From assembly GCA_002197995.1 (NCBI GenBank), contig NGZR01000001.1, forward strand, positions 6,696,001 to 6,760,000: a stretch of 64,000 nucleotides of DNA, written 5' to 3'. Every line of letters begins with the position of its first letter. Position 1 is the first letter of the stretch. Source of the stretch: Gaeumannomyces sp. JS-464 (Eukaryota > Ascomycota > Sordariomycetes > Magnaporthales > Magnaporthaceae). Positions 25,350-37,587 of this stretch are shown piece by piece. The notes beneath the pieces are model-generated. The model saw only the letters and a list, made by a program, of their open reading frames with translations, did not search any database and was not told where the DNA came from. Made by a program: the position numbers and the translations under genes.

Positions 25350-27612
25350 ATGGCTGACGGCTATCGAATATTCTTACCAACAGCCGAGGACTACTCCCAT
25401 ATCAGGGACCCGAATTTGCGGAGGAGGCTTGCCCTGAGGGACATAGACAGAGTCCCATTCGGCTTGTACCGTGAGCGCAGCTCCCTCCTTCCACTAAACC
25501 GAAGATTCGCCATTCCATATTCGCAAGACAGTCAAAGGAAGCCACTGACTAGCCACTCAGATGTTCGAGCTGTGGTTGTTGCAGGGGTTGGCTTCTTCCT
25601 CGACTCCTACGACATCTTTTCCATAAACTTTCTCATGATCTACCTTGGCGTCGTGTTCTGGCAGGGAGATCCAGAGGCCGCTGCCAACGGGTTTGGAGGC
25701 AACCATGGGCACCTCCCGTCAACAGTCAATCAATCCTTAAAGGCGGCGACGAGCGCCGGCATTGTGGTCGGACAGGTCCTTTTCGGGTGGCTCGCCGACG
25801 TGTATGGCCGGAGAAGGATGTATGGAATCGAACTCGGTATTATCCTCCTCGCCACCCTGAACTGCGCCCTCGCGAACCCCAGCCAGTCGATAACCTCGAC
25901 GGGAATCTTGGTTTTTTGGAGAGTCGTGATGGTGAGGATTTTCTGGTCAGGATAGCGGCCCTCCCGTGTGTCGCGAACTGTGAGCTAACAACTGGATTGC
26001 GACACAATCTAGGGCGTGGGAATCGGCGGGGACTACCCCTCAGCTCGGTGATAACATCTGAGTATGCTGGTGTTCTCTCTGCCTCTCTCCGACTCCTCGC
26101 TAATCTTGGGTGTGAATCTAGATTTGCCCCAACGAGATGGCGCGGCGCAATGATGGCGGCCGTGTTTTCGATGCAGGGCATAGGCCAGTTGATGGCCGCA
26201 GTCGTGGCCCTGATCGTTGTCGTCGCCTTCAAGGGCTCGTTCGTCAATGTCACCGACCTGGCTCGCTGTGGTGTCGATTGCCAAACTGCGGCAGATCGTT
26301 GTTGGCGTCTAATCGTGGGCGTAGGGGCGGTGCCCGCGTGCTTCGCGCTGTGGTACCGGATCACTATCCCCGAAACTCCGCGCTATACCTTTGTACGTAC
26401 TCTGGCTTTCATCCTTGGGAAGGGCCACTGCTTATAAGGCAGAGCATCAACTGACCAACTGTTTTTGCTACAGGACGTGGCCCAGGACATCGAAAAAGCA
26501 GACGCAGATATTAAAGCTTATATGGCTAGTAAATCTGACGGTGACGTCGACTCAGTAAAGCAAGCCCGCGCCAAACAGCTTATGGCTCCGTCTTTTGCCA
26601 TCCCATCTGCCTCTTGGCGCGACGTGTGGTCTTATTTCAGCAAGTGGAAGAATGCGAAGGTTCTTATTGGCACTACTATGTCATGGTTCTTTCTCGTGGG
26701 TAGACCCTCATTCCGGCGTCAACAAGCCTTGAAAACAACGTGCGTCCTAACAATTGGCTCTACTCTTCTCCCACCAGGACCTCGCGTTTTATGGCCTAGG
26801 CCTCAACAACTCCATTGTGCTCCACAGTATCGGGTACTCTCGTGGCCCGACCTTGTTCGATACGCTTTATAACAACGCCGTCGGCCTAATCATCCTCGCT
26901 TGCGCTGGGTCCCTGCCCGGCTATTGGACGTCCGTCCTTGCTATAGACACTTTGGGTCGCAAGCCCATTCAGATAATGGGCTTCGCTGTCCTCACCATCC
27001 TCTTTTGCGTGCTAGGTGTAAGCGATATCTCGTGGGGTGCAGGGACACAACGCAGAAAACATCAGAAACTGACAATCTCCCTAACTATTTCTCTAGTTTT
27101 ACCACAAGAACTTGAACGAGGCTTCTACTCTGGGGCTTTACGTCGTGGCTCAGTTCTTTTTCAACTTTGGCCCCAATACCACCACATTTATCGTCCCAGG
27201 CGAGTGCTACCCGACCCGGTACCGTTCTACAGGCCACGGCCTCTCCGCTGCCATGGGCAAAATCGGCGCCATCCTGGCCCAGGTCATCAGCATCCCACTC
27301 CTCGAGAAAGATCGCCCCGAGACATGCGCCGGCAACGACTGCTCGCCCTTCCTGGACCGCTTGATGCAGATATTTGCACTGTTCATGCTCCTCGGAACTC
27401 TCACTTCGCTCTTGATACCCGAGACGAAGGGGGCGACGCTCGAGGAGCTTGCGGGCGAGGACGGTAACGGTTCGGGAGGAGGAAGAGGAGGGCGAGGGCG
27501 GTGCGACGCAGTGGTGGAAAAACCCGCTGGCCAGTGGGCAGCCGGCTGGATTCTTCCTCGCGCACCAGCGCGCTATGGCCCGCGCAGAACCACGAGTGGG
27601 CATCATGACTAG
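25350..27612 (+). CDS. Phosphate:H+ symporter, Pho84-like (MFS)
   Basis: Plasma-membrane high-affinity inorganic phosphate uptake. Exons: 25350-25470, 25561-25931, 26013-26061, 26122-26392, 26474-26695, 26778-27017 and 27097-27612, with introns of 60-90 nt. About 596 residues with 12 membrane segments. Hallmarks are DPNLRRRLALRDID near the start, YHVRAVVVAGVGFFLDSYDIF in TM1 (created by the first splice), WLADVYGRRRMYG (MFS loop 2-3 motif), GVGIGGDYPLSS, the phosphate-permease stretch SEFAPTRWRGAMM, and FIVPGECYPTRYRSTGHG. One C is missing from the CCCC run at 26036-26039 (GGDYP/LSSVITSE). The third exon is only 49 nt. The C-terminus is Gly-rich and longer than usual. Phosphate-starvation control is expected for the family; I found no clear site. 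Confidence 0.92.
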
Positions 27613-28963
27613 CCCAGAGCTAGCGGCGCAGCAGCAGCATGGCAGGAACAGCGCCACAACAACGACCGGATCGAGGCGCGGGCAGCAAGGATCTGGCGGG
27701 CAGGCAGCGGGAGCCCTCCCCCGACGCGGCGACGAATTGGTCGCTTGGGTCCCCAACCCTGGGCTACGACGCGCGGGTATCGACAGGGGATAGGGAAGCT
27801 GCAGATGTGGGCGGGAGGCAGAGATGGGGCTGGGGCGGTAGGGCGAGGAGGAGACACAGCACTTCGAGCAACGAATTCGACCTTGGGGCCCCCGGGAGGG
27901 CAAACGACCAGCTGCCGTCCCCAGCGATACTGCCAGGATGGGGAGCGGGCTGGGGCAGGATTGATAGGGGTGCCCAGCCGGCCTCTACAGACAATATGCG
28001 CCTGCGGGACGTTGGAAGCCTGCTGAGGTGAGAAGAAGAAATGCATTTCTTCGTTTATCTGGAGAAAAGGTGACATACGGCGTATCCTTCGGAAGACAGC
28101 AACAGGTAGTAGACAGTCATTGACAGCCGCCTTCAAGGAAAACGCCGAGCCCACGCCAAGTCCCGAGTTTAAACCTGTGAGCTTAGGCCCATTCGCATCC
28201 TCGGCGATATTCCCTAAAATTGTGTCACGATAGTAATGTCTGGTGGTTTCAATCACACATCTACCCGTTTATGTTTCGGTTCTTGTCGCGTCGGCTCGAA
28301 TAGCGATATATGAGAGAAGAGGAATAAGAAGCTCACATTGTACTGTGGCTGCCTTGATGCCAGTCCGCCATGGCAGAGTGATGGCCCCAGGTTGTTTAAG
28401 TGTTTCAATATTTGGAATATCCCGAAGCACATTCTTCCCTATTCCCTTTCATATTTCCTTCTTCATTATTCTGTAGCAGATATCATATCTTAAACAGGTA
28501 GAAACAATGGGGGCTGCCCGGTGTAGGTGGGGTGCCATCTTGCTTGTCGTGAACGAGGTGTCCATATTCCCGTTTGTCTCACGCCCACGGAAGATATGAC
28601 ACATACGGCGTGTCTTTGTGAACACAGCAGAAAAGAGAAAGCCTCGATGTTCAAAGGACGGAATGGCATCTGACGATATTTGTGGCTGGCATGGACGGCA
28701 GCCTACACCCCGGATGCAGGGGGCCGGCCCCCGCTACGCAAGCAAACGAGATCAACTATCTTCGATTACACATCATCCCCTATAGGCTTCTCTGTTTTTC
28801 CCTCACTCTTCCTATCGCTTGTCTATATTCTTCTGACTTGATCCACATTCTTCTCCTTGCGAACTTCATTCTTCAACATGCGCACCACTTTTATCCACCT
28901 GACAACACTTACAGTCAACGGCTCCTAACTCTGCCCAAGGATTCCAGGTCTAGAGCGGTCGTC
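27613..28963. other. 1.35-kb region upstream of the dynamin-like gene
   Basis: Contains the 3' region of the phosphate transporter and the promoter of the dynamin-family gene. Apart from the 14-bp palindrome at 28719-28732 I see nothing distinct. ORFs on both strands look like by-products of high GC. Confidence 0.5.
28719..28732. promoter_or_regulatory. Perfect palindrome GGGGGCCGGCCCCC
   Basis: A 14-bp perfect palindrome 232 bp before the dynamin-like start codon. It could be a zinc-finger binding site or simply GC-rich chance. Confidence 0.25.
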
Positions 28964-31392
28964 ATGAAGCCTACCCAGAAGGCCAAGTCCAACATGCTGG
29001 CGGCTAACCCCGTACATCTCCAAGTGAATGAGGAGCTGCACAAGCTGGGTGTTGCCAGCAGCGTACAGCTGACGAGGATCGCCGCCGTTGGCGATCAGTC
29101 GTCTGGGAAATCTTCCCTTCTCGAAAGCCTCACTGGATTCTCCTTCCCCCGGGACGTGGGGCTATGCACCCGGTACATCACTGAGATAACCTGTCGCAGG
29201 GAGGCCGTCCCGCAGACCATTGTATCCATCCGAGCTGGCCCCGACGCCTCTGCCGCTCAGGTGGCCAGGCTTTCGGAGTTCAAGAGAGACCTGAGCGGCA
29301 TCGACCCCAAGAGCTCCGAGTTCCGAGATGTCTTCAGGGACGCAGCTGTGGCAATGGGTATCCGCTCCGGTGATGAGCCCGACATGAGTCTGCCATCTTT
29401 CAGCCAAGATATTCTGAGGATTGAGATTTGCGGCCCCAACGAGGATAGTTTTACCATCGTCGAGCTTCCTGGTGAGTCTGCTCGATCCTCTCCCCCTTTG
29501 TTTCGAGTTTGGACGACCCGAGCTGACTGGCTGGCCTTACTCCACGTCTTCCTTGCTCCAGGGATCTTCGAGACCGAGACCCCTGGGGTGACAGAGAAGA
29601 GCGATATCCAGCTCGTCAAGTCCATGGTCCGCAGGCACATCTCCGAGACGCGGACCATCATCCTCGCCGTCGTGGCGTGCACCTCGGACGTGGCCACCCA
29701 GGGCATCCTGACATTCGCCCAGGAAGCGGACCCGGACGGCAAGCGGACGCTCGGCGTGCTCACCAAGCCCGACCTGCTTCAGGAGAACGCCACCAAGAAC
29801 GAAATCGTCAAGCTGGTTCGCGGCAACCGGAAGGACCTCGAGCTCGGCTACTACGTCGTCGTCAACTGCGGCGCCGACGACAAGACGTCGAGCGCCGAGG
29901 AGCGCGACGCCAAGGAGCGCGACGAACTCGGCAGGCCGCCGTGGCGCGAGCTGGACCCGTCCCGGCTCGGCATCGCCGCCCTCCGCGACCGCCTGTCGGC
30001 CCTGCTGCTCGAGCGCACCAAGGCCGAGCTCCCCGCCATCCGCAGGGAGATTGTCGACCGCCTGAGGGAGAAGAAGGCCGAGCTGGCCCGCATGGGCGCG
30101 TCGAGGGGCGACTCGGACTCGCAGCGGGCGTACCTGGGGCAGATGGCGACGCGCTTTTCCGAGATCAGGCTCTGCGCGCTGAACGCGTGGTACACGTCCG
30201 ACAAGGTGTTCGATCAGCGGGACGACCTCAAGATCGTCACGCGCATCCGGAACATGAGCGAGAGCTTCACGGCGACCATGTTCTCGGAGGGCCACACCTA
30301 CCCTTTCCAGTACCTTCCTGGGGTTGAGTGCGACTACGGCCATGGCGTTCCGCCTGACGGGGACGTCCAGAATGAGGTCGGATGGGATACAGCTTCTCTG
30401 GATGTGCCATCTCCGGAGGACTACCCAGAGCTAGACGACATCATCAGCGAATCTCCCGCAGCCGAGCCCATGTTCCCAGAAGCGGAAGACTTAACTGCAG
30501 TCATCCGCCATGTCCACGCCTCCACGCGCGGATTAGAGCTCGGCACTGTATGTATCAGCTCTGTGCCACCTTCACTCTCAACGACATTGCATTTATTCAT
30601 GCTAACAATATTTACTTTAAACAGTTCAACGCCTCAGCTACCTCTATGGCGTTCAAGGAGCAGTCTCAGGGCTGGGAGCGCATCACCATCACCCACGTCA
30701 ACAATACCATACTCCTTGTCCACGACTTCATTTTCAAGCTCTTGAAGCTTATCTGCCCGGACGCCCATGTACGGGGACACCTCTGGAACGTCTTATCTGA
30801 GGAGCTGCTGGACAGGTACCGGGCCGCGTTGGGCCACACGCGCTTCCTGCTCTCGACCACACGGCAAGGCAGCACCCTCAGCCTCACTCCAGACTACGAG
30901 CGGCACGTGTCCAAGATCCGCGCCGCCCGCCAGAGCCAAAAGGCCGCGACGACGACAGCCGAAGCCACCGAGAACATAATGGAAGAAATCAAGGGGACCG
31001 GCGTCAAGCACTCGGGCCAGCATTACGTGGCCGAGTCCATGGTCGAGGCGATGATCAATACCAAGCTCCTGCCTCTCTTCGTCTCGCAGCACGATACGAC
31101 AGAGACAGCAGACTCCATGTGTCACTCGATCCATGACGTCCTCTATGGCTACTATCTCGTCACTCGGTCCCGCTTCGTCGACAATGTCTACCAGCAAGTT
31201 GTAGACCACTTTCTTCTCAACGGCGGCAAAAGCCCGCTGCGAGTCTTCGGACCAGAGCGCGTCCTGCGCTTCACCGAAGATGAGCTCCAGAGCATCGCTG
31301 GCGAGGAGCTCCAGGCTACCCGTTGGCGGGAGGTTCTGCACCGCGAGATTACAAACCTGGAGGCAGGCAGGAAGGCCTTGGCGCGCATCTGA
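28964..31392 (+). CDS. Dynamin-family (Mx-like) large GTPase
   Basis: Exons 28964-29471, 29562-30547 and 30625-31392 (introns of 90 and 77 nt) give about 753 residues, typical of the fungal dynamin/Mx-like group. The P loop GDQSSGKSS is at residues 43-51. Switch 2 reads ELPG, split by the first intron, where dynamins normally have DLPG or DVPG. The G4 motif is TKPD (LGVLTKPDLL). Stalk helices and a C-terminal GED-like region (DNVYQQVVDHFLLNG) follow. I chose ATG 28964 because homology begins just after it; an in-frame ATG at 28682 adds about 94 residues unlike the family. No frameshift is needed. Fungal members of this group act on mitochondria, vacuoles or nuclear membranes; which applies here is unknown. 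Confidence 0.9.
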
Positions 31393-31785
31393 CCAACACG
31401 GTCAGCTACTTGGCTAGCCGGGAGAAGAGTGTTGGTGTGATCAATCGGTGGGCCTTTGGGAAGGTGCAGAACGGATGGAAGGATCAAACTGAGCCACAAT
31501 GGTTGGTCTTGGAAAACCACCTAGGTACCTCTATCAGTGATCAGCATGCAACGGCAGAAAATATTAAAATGAATTCAACTTGCTAAGCTGCGTGAGGGTA
31601 TTCAGTTTCCAGAAAATAATACTCGTGCTGCTGATGATTGTAGTACAGAAAAGAAAAAAGACAAGGAAAACCTTCAAGGAGCCGAAGGTAGGCAGGCAAA
31701 GATGTCACAATAACTCGCAACTCTTGTTTTCTCCCCCCCCCAAAAGTTGCAGCAAGCAGAGGCTTCCCTCTTGACCAGGGGCTGG
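31393..31785. other. Convergent 3' region (dynamin-like and sterol-transfer genes)
   Basis: 393 bp between two stop codons, A/T-rich in the middle (31560-31680), with a run of nine C at about 31733-31741. No gene seen. Confidence 0.6.
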
Positions 31786-34700
31786 CTAATTCTTCTGGCC
31801 TCCGCCACCACCGTTCCGTTTCTCCATGGTGGCTTTGAGCGCCTTGAGCTTCTCCTCCGTCACCTTGATGGCCTCTCTGATCTCGCGGTCTTCTGACCTG
31901 GCCGCGCGAAGTTTTTCCTCCACACTTCGAGACGATTCTGCGGGGGCCGACGCCGACCTCTTCTGTGGTGGCGGCGCGCTACGCGCCATGCCGCCTTCAC
32001 CGCTCAGCCGCTCCATGCCCACCCGCTCCTCGAGCCACTCCCACAACTCGCTCTCCTCGCGGCGCCACATCTCTTCATACGCCGCGACGCGATCTGGGTA
32101 GCCGAGGTAGCCTAGGTCGGCGCCGTAGTGTCGCGACGATGGCCCCCTGCTACCATTGAAACCACCGAACCAGGTTACCACCAGCAGCCCGACAAGGAGA
32201 CCGTACACGACATTGCCCGTCATAAGTGGCTTCACTATATCCACCACTGGGCCTACGATGCCATGTACCGGTTCCAGCATACCCCAATCCTGCTTCTTGG
32301 CGGCCGCCTTCGACGACCTACCCTCCACATCACTGGCCGGGTTGGACATGGCAGCTGCCTTGCCCTTGCGGCCTTTCTTCTTTCCTTTGCCGGCGGCACC
32401 GTTGAGGCCGGTACCCGCACGCGACCGGGATGACACTGCGGCTTTCAGACCGGCAAAGAGGTCCTTGCAATATTGCGTTTGGCCGTCGATGACTCCCTTC
32501 TCGATGGGGCCTAGAATCATTACATTCGTTAGCAAGGTGGGCAGAAACCAAGAAAAAGCCGAGGTCAAGTGTTCGCAGAACAGGCTCACCTTTGAGCCAA
32601 CTCTTGCCGGTCCACTCCGTGGTACAGTTTACCTGCACACGGGTCGTATTGTTCTCGGCCCATGAGAGACAGTACTTGGTTTTGACGTTGAAGACGTTGC
32701 CGCTGGGCACGTCCGGTGTTTGGCTGGTGCAGGTGATGTTGACGGCCTTTTCCAGGTCGATGGCGTCTATATGTTCAGTCACGATGCACTTGGTCTGCTT
32801 TGGTCCCAGTGACGCATACAGCGGTTTGATGTACGAATACGTCCGCGTGGTGTTGTCAGCTCCGAGACCCTTCTGGTCCTCCATCTGCAGGTCGAAACAC
32901 TTCTGTTCACCCGTAAGCCACCTGGTCATCCACGTGACCGATGCAGGACCAAAGGTCATGTTGAAAACCTTGCCCAGTGGCGCAGGAACGATGTCGTCCG
33001 CAAGGAACTTGTCGAAGTGCGTGTCGGCATCGCCACAGTCGGTGGGGGCATGTGTAGCCGGCCCGGGGAAGTCATCGCCGCCTGCGCCGCCTCCACCAGC
33101 GGCCGAAGCTTCTTTAGGCTTCTCCGCCGACGGGCCGTTGCCGTTAACAGCGCCCGACGGCCGGCGGCTGACAGCCTTGTCCGCCTCGGTTTCTGCTGCA
33201 CGAGATTCGGAAAGCAGGGCCGTGTCTGGACCATCGGCCTCTTCCTCTTCGTCTTCGTCGTAGACATCGTCCTCATCGTCCTCCGATTCGTCTTCTGATC
33301 CGGAAAGGCTCTGGCTTGCGATGGAGCCTGCGCCGCCAGTTTCCTGCTCTGCTGCGATTTTCTCCGTCTTGTCGCCACCCATCTCATCAATATTCACTCC
33401 ATTCAGCGAACTTTGCAACGAAGGGTGGCCCAACTTCCAAATCTTGACGATCAGGTCGTAGGTCGAGCACGGCTTGTGAACTCGCAAACACGTGTTTGGC
33501 GTGTAGCGTTGAGATCATGAGCCCGTTCTTGAAAACCAAGGCAGTGCTTCTTTTTTCAACAGCCACGATCTCGTCAAAACTCATCACAAGCGTCGTGGTC
33601 CAGCCAAAGATGTTGCTGCTGAAGCACAAATGACCTTCTGAGACATACAGCCTTCCGTGAGCGAGAATCTCCCGCTGTAGAGCACAGCTGTAGTCTTCGA
33701 TGAGATAGTCGTCATCTGGGACTGTCTTGAAAAGCGCGTGGAAATCTCGATTCCGCTTCTTACTTGCAACCGCAAACCCAGTAAGCTTGGTTGTGCTCTG
33801 CATAGCACTGGGGTGAGCCACAGAAGCGTTCGCAGCAGCGATAGCCGCGGCGATGGTGGCACTGGTCCCTGAGGTGCCACCAGTTGCTGCCGAACTGCCA
33901 CGTTTCCGGTGGTTCTTCCCAGCACCGCTCCGGACACTGCCGCTGCGATGGATGCCCGAGTCGTCATATACACTCCCCGTGGGCGTCGTGCGCTCGACGC
34001 TGTTGACAAGGTCATGCTGGGACCGGTTTGGCGCAGACTGCTGGGATTCGTCTGGAAGATACTCGGTACTGACACCAACCGACTGGGGTTGGGACTCGGC
34101 GGGGGCGGACTCGGATCGTCCTCGCGAGTCGGCCGAGTTCGGGAACCTGGCAGCTAGTGGCGTGTTGTTGTTACTGGAGGGTTCGGCTATGCCGAGCTGG
34201 CTGAGGCTGAGGTCACCCTTGCCAAGGGTCCTCACCGCGGGCTCCTTGCTATCCATGCCCTGGCCAGAAGAGCCAGGAAAGGGCTCTACTTCAACCTTGG
34301 AGCTACTGCTATTGCCACTCTGTGCGCCCTCTGACAGGCCTCGAGCTCGGGCGGCGTTATTCGCCGGGGCAAGATTGGTGTTCGTGATGCTGTTGCTCAG
34401 AGTGTTGGCCGCGTTCTGGGCGGCAGAGAACATAGACGAGAAGAAGGAGGCTGCAGATGCTGTGTTGGGGCCGCTCTCTGGCGTTGGGCTGAGGGGAGCT
34501 AAAGTTATGTTGGAAAGCTTGCTTGGTCCAGCGCTACCCGATCCTGACCTTACACGTCTCTGCGAGATCATATTCCCAAAGGCGGGCGGGGGTCTTTTAG
34601 TTTTGCGGGCAATGCATTACCCGGGGCGCCCGCGCCCACACTTGCCGGCCTCGAGCCGAGGCTGTTCACCGGGTTGTTGTGGTCGGTCGGCGTGGGTGGA

Positions 34701-36314
34701 GTATTGACAATGACAGGTGCGTTCTTCTCGTTGCTCGGTGGCGTCTCTGGCCGCGTGGCCGTGTCTACCCTCTGGCCCTTGGAGAGTCGCCTGAACCGCT
34801 CGGCCGAGGTGCTCTGGGCGCTCTGAGCGCTTTGGGGAGTGTCTGTCGGCCCGTCTGTCGGCCCGTCTGCCGGTTCGGCCGCACTTGGCCTAGGAGGCTC
34901 GGGATGTGTAGGAGCGGCGGAGGAGCCGGGTCTCCGCTCCGGGCTTGGGCTCCCCGTGCCACTCGAGCCCCCTCTGGCCCGGAACACCTCCCGGAAGCGG
35001 CCGGCAGGCGAGGCGGAGCGTCTGTGTTCGTTCTTGTCTTGCGGGATGGCGAGGCCAGTTTTGTTGCGGCTCAAGGAGGACGAGGCGGAGTCTATGGAAT
35101 CCGTTCTGGAGGCGGGGGCGGTCGCAGATCGAGACAGGATGTCCGTCTGCGACTGGCTGGGGCTGGGGCTGTTCTTGAGGTGTTCCTCCTGCACGACGGG
35201 CGAGGAGGTCGTGAGGTATCCGATCTGGGATGGGTGCGTCGAGACAGCACCAGGGCGGGCTGAGCTGCAGCAGCACAAGGGTTGTTAGAAGAGAAGGGGA
35301 AGGTAGCAGCAATCGATAGCTCGGATGGAGGCTGTATCTGAGTGGGATCGCCAGGAGCGGACAGATCCTAGGCGAGGTTGCAGTGCGGGTCTCGCGTAGT
35401 AATAAGGGCTAGGCTAGGGGGGCGAGGAAGGATGCTTGTTTCACGGCAGGGTCGAAAGAACTCCTCCGACTCTCATGGGGCGAGCATAAAGGAGATGTAG
35501 CACGCCGCGACAGCATCAATTGACGGGGACTTTGTGCGCGCGTGGGAGACAACGGGAGAGAGGAGGAGCCGAGTCAGCTGGGATGCGGCACAAGTGGCCG
35601 GCCTGCTGTGCTCGCTTCAGTGGGATTTGACTTCGCACCAGGCTGACACTTGAGCGACAGTAGCTCGGCATCAGCCCGTACCCTGCAGCCCACGCTTGCT
35701 AACGGGCCAGTGGGGTTTCCAGCCAACCAAAGTCCGGCGTGGCAAGGGGCGAAGCTCTGGCGGCAGCACACAGTTAGGGGGCGCAGACAGACCACGCCGG
35801 CACTCCAGAGGCGGTATGGTCTGGCTGCTGTCTATCTGGGGCGCGAAATTGCCAACGTGCAGCAGCCGAAGCGTGTGCTGACGGGCGGGCCAGGCAATGC
35901 ACGGAAAAATAGAAAATAGGAATCCATAACAGAATATAATATAATGCCAAGCAAGAGGGGTACGGGGATTGACAGGACGACGACGGAACGCACCCGCAAG
36001 TTGCAGGCATGCCAGGCGGCGCCGACGACGGAGAGAAGATTGTGCGCGAAATGGAGGCGGACTTACGATTCCCGGTCTGAATCGATAGCGGGTGCCGGTT
36101 GACTGGTCGTCATCTCATCCGTCTCCTCGGCAATGGAGAAGGATCGGTTGCTGGCGGCATCGCTGTCGAGCGTGTGGCGGCTGCTGGCTGGGCTTCGTCC
36201 ACGTGGTCCCTGCTCGTCGCTGCTGGCATCGCTGTGCTGCTGGTGCTTCTTGCGCCTGCGTTTGGCTGTGATTGACTTGGGGAGCAGCTTTCCCAAGCTG
36301 CCGTTAGAGTCCAT
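31786..36314 (-). CDS. Lam/Ysp2-type sterol transfer protein (GRAM + VASt + TM)
   Basis: Moves sterols at ER-plasma membrane contact sites. Exons (minus): 36314-36067, 35264-32590 and 32510-31786; introns are 802 and 79 nt. With three bases restored the CDS is exactly 1,217 codons. The order is a basic leader (LLPKSITAKRRRKK); a long Ser/Pro-rich disordered region; a GRAM domain (HALFKTVPDDDYLIEDYSCA to FASS...STYDLIVKIW); an acidic stretch; a VASt (START-like) domain (KVFNMTFGPASVTWM to GWK-type end TGKSWLK); one membrane span (VVYGLLVGLLVVTW) that anchors it in the ER; and a coiled-coil tail. One A is missing from an A run near 34595-34598 (PAKLK/RPPPAFGN). Two bases are missing near 33467-33473 (between FASSQ and STYDL). 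Confidence 0.9.
35265..36066 (-). other. Unusually long (802 nt) first intron of the sterol-transfer gene
   Basis: The donor GTAAGT directly follows the codon pair Asp-Arg-Glu-Ser, and the acceptor CTGCAG precedes the conserved SQIGYLTTSSP segment in frame. It is about ten times the local intron size. I found no exon inside with domain-like sequence, but a small extra exon cannot be excluded. Confidence 0.6.
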
Positions 36315-37587
36315 TCTCTACTCCCGCCCGTCCCGACGGTTACAAAAGCACGCGGGCAGCCCAGAAAAGGTGGAGGGGGCTCGGTCTGGTCAATCGGAGC
36401 AATTTGGGTTGGCTCAAGGTTCGGCTGATGCGGGCGCGATGCGATTTGGTCAAACACACGTCGACTGGCGCCAGTTAGGCGGTGCCATTCCCTGTTTGTC
36501 TGTCTGTGGCTGCAGCAAGATGTGTCTAGCAGCTGGACTGCTGCACTGGACGAAATCAAGATCGAGTCCGGTGGTTGGTGATTCCAGCAGGTCGGCAGGG
36601 CTGCCAATGGAATGCACGGGAGATCGGCGCGTCCGAGCCTCGGATGCAAAAGCAAGACTGGCCGTGTCGGGGGTTGGAGCGGATGGGGCGACGGCGTTGG
36701 AATTGAATGCTAAGGATGATGGATGTTGGCGACAATAAGCTATGTGACCACTCCCTGCCTGTCCTTTGCTTGGGCGCGGCTGTACTTCTTGGTCGGAGTC
36801 AAGCCACAGGAAGTCGGCTGCTCGGGGATGCAGAGAGTTTCGTTTGCTTGATCTGCCTCCTCCTGCTCGAAACAAGAACTCGTTCCACGCCGCGCCTGCT
36901 TTCCGTTGCACGTCATCGTCATCATTCATTTCATTGCCTCTGCCTTGCAGTCGACCAAAGCAGTAAGCTTCCTAAACCGATTTAAGCTAGACTGCTCCGA
37001 GCTTCCTGCCACCTCGAGAAATCGCTCGTCCAGCCACAGCTCCCACAGGCTTGCTTCCGGGTGGCTGGATTAGGCGGGGCAGTTGTCGGTGGCTCTCAAT
37101 TCAATTCTGGGACAAGCGACGAGGGATTAGGTGTCCAAACAGCGGGCGTGAAAGGACGACTATGAGGACAGAAAGCTGAGTAGGTAGTTATGCACCTGTC
37201 GCAAGACATCTGTTGCATTTTTCTTTAGGAGCGCTATGCCGTCCACAGCTTGGGTGCATCGTGGTATGACGTCTCGCGCGGCAGCGGTTATTGATTCTGT
37301 GAAGGCTGGGGTCCCTGGACAGCCCGGGGACTGGGTGTTTCGGTGATAAGATTGCGGGTTACAAGGATCCGCATTCTCAACAGACGGGCCCGGGCATGCG
37401 ACCACCGTAGGAGGTTGAGCCTCCATCCTATCCCCGTCGTCGCTGCATTCACCAAGCTGTCGTTGATCCCCAGTCGCCAGCCGAATTACGAGGAGCAACA
37501 AAGTCCGAAACGATAAGAACCCAGACACACGGAGCAGGCCGATCGGATCTCGGAGTGCCTGAAAACCCCGGTTTCCTGTCCGACCAA
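36315..37587. promoter_or_regulatory. Divergent promoter region (sterol-transfer protein / MIT-like protein)
   Basis: 1.27 kb between two start codons. ORFs at 36450-36929 (-) and 37160-37528 (-) lack any family pattern. Probably promoters and 5' UTRs only. Confidence 0.5.

Noticed and set aside
27085..27903. Minus-strand ORF opposite the phosphate transporter end
   Set aside because: Antisense of conserved transmembrane coding sequence.
36450..36929. Minus-strand ORF upstream of the sterol-transfer gene
   Set aside because: Low-complexity reading without domain pattern; probably 5' region.
37160..37528. Minus-strand ORF with a hydrophobic start, possible small secreted protein
   Set aside because: It has no ATG at its start (GTG), lies in a divergent promoter region and has no recognisable relatives.
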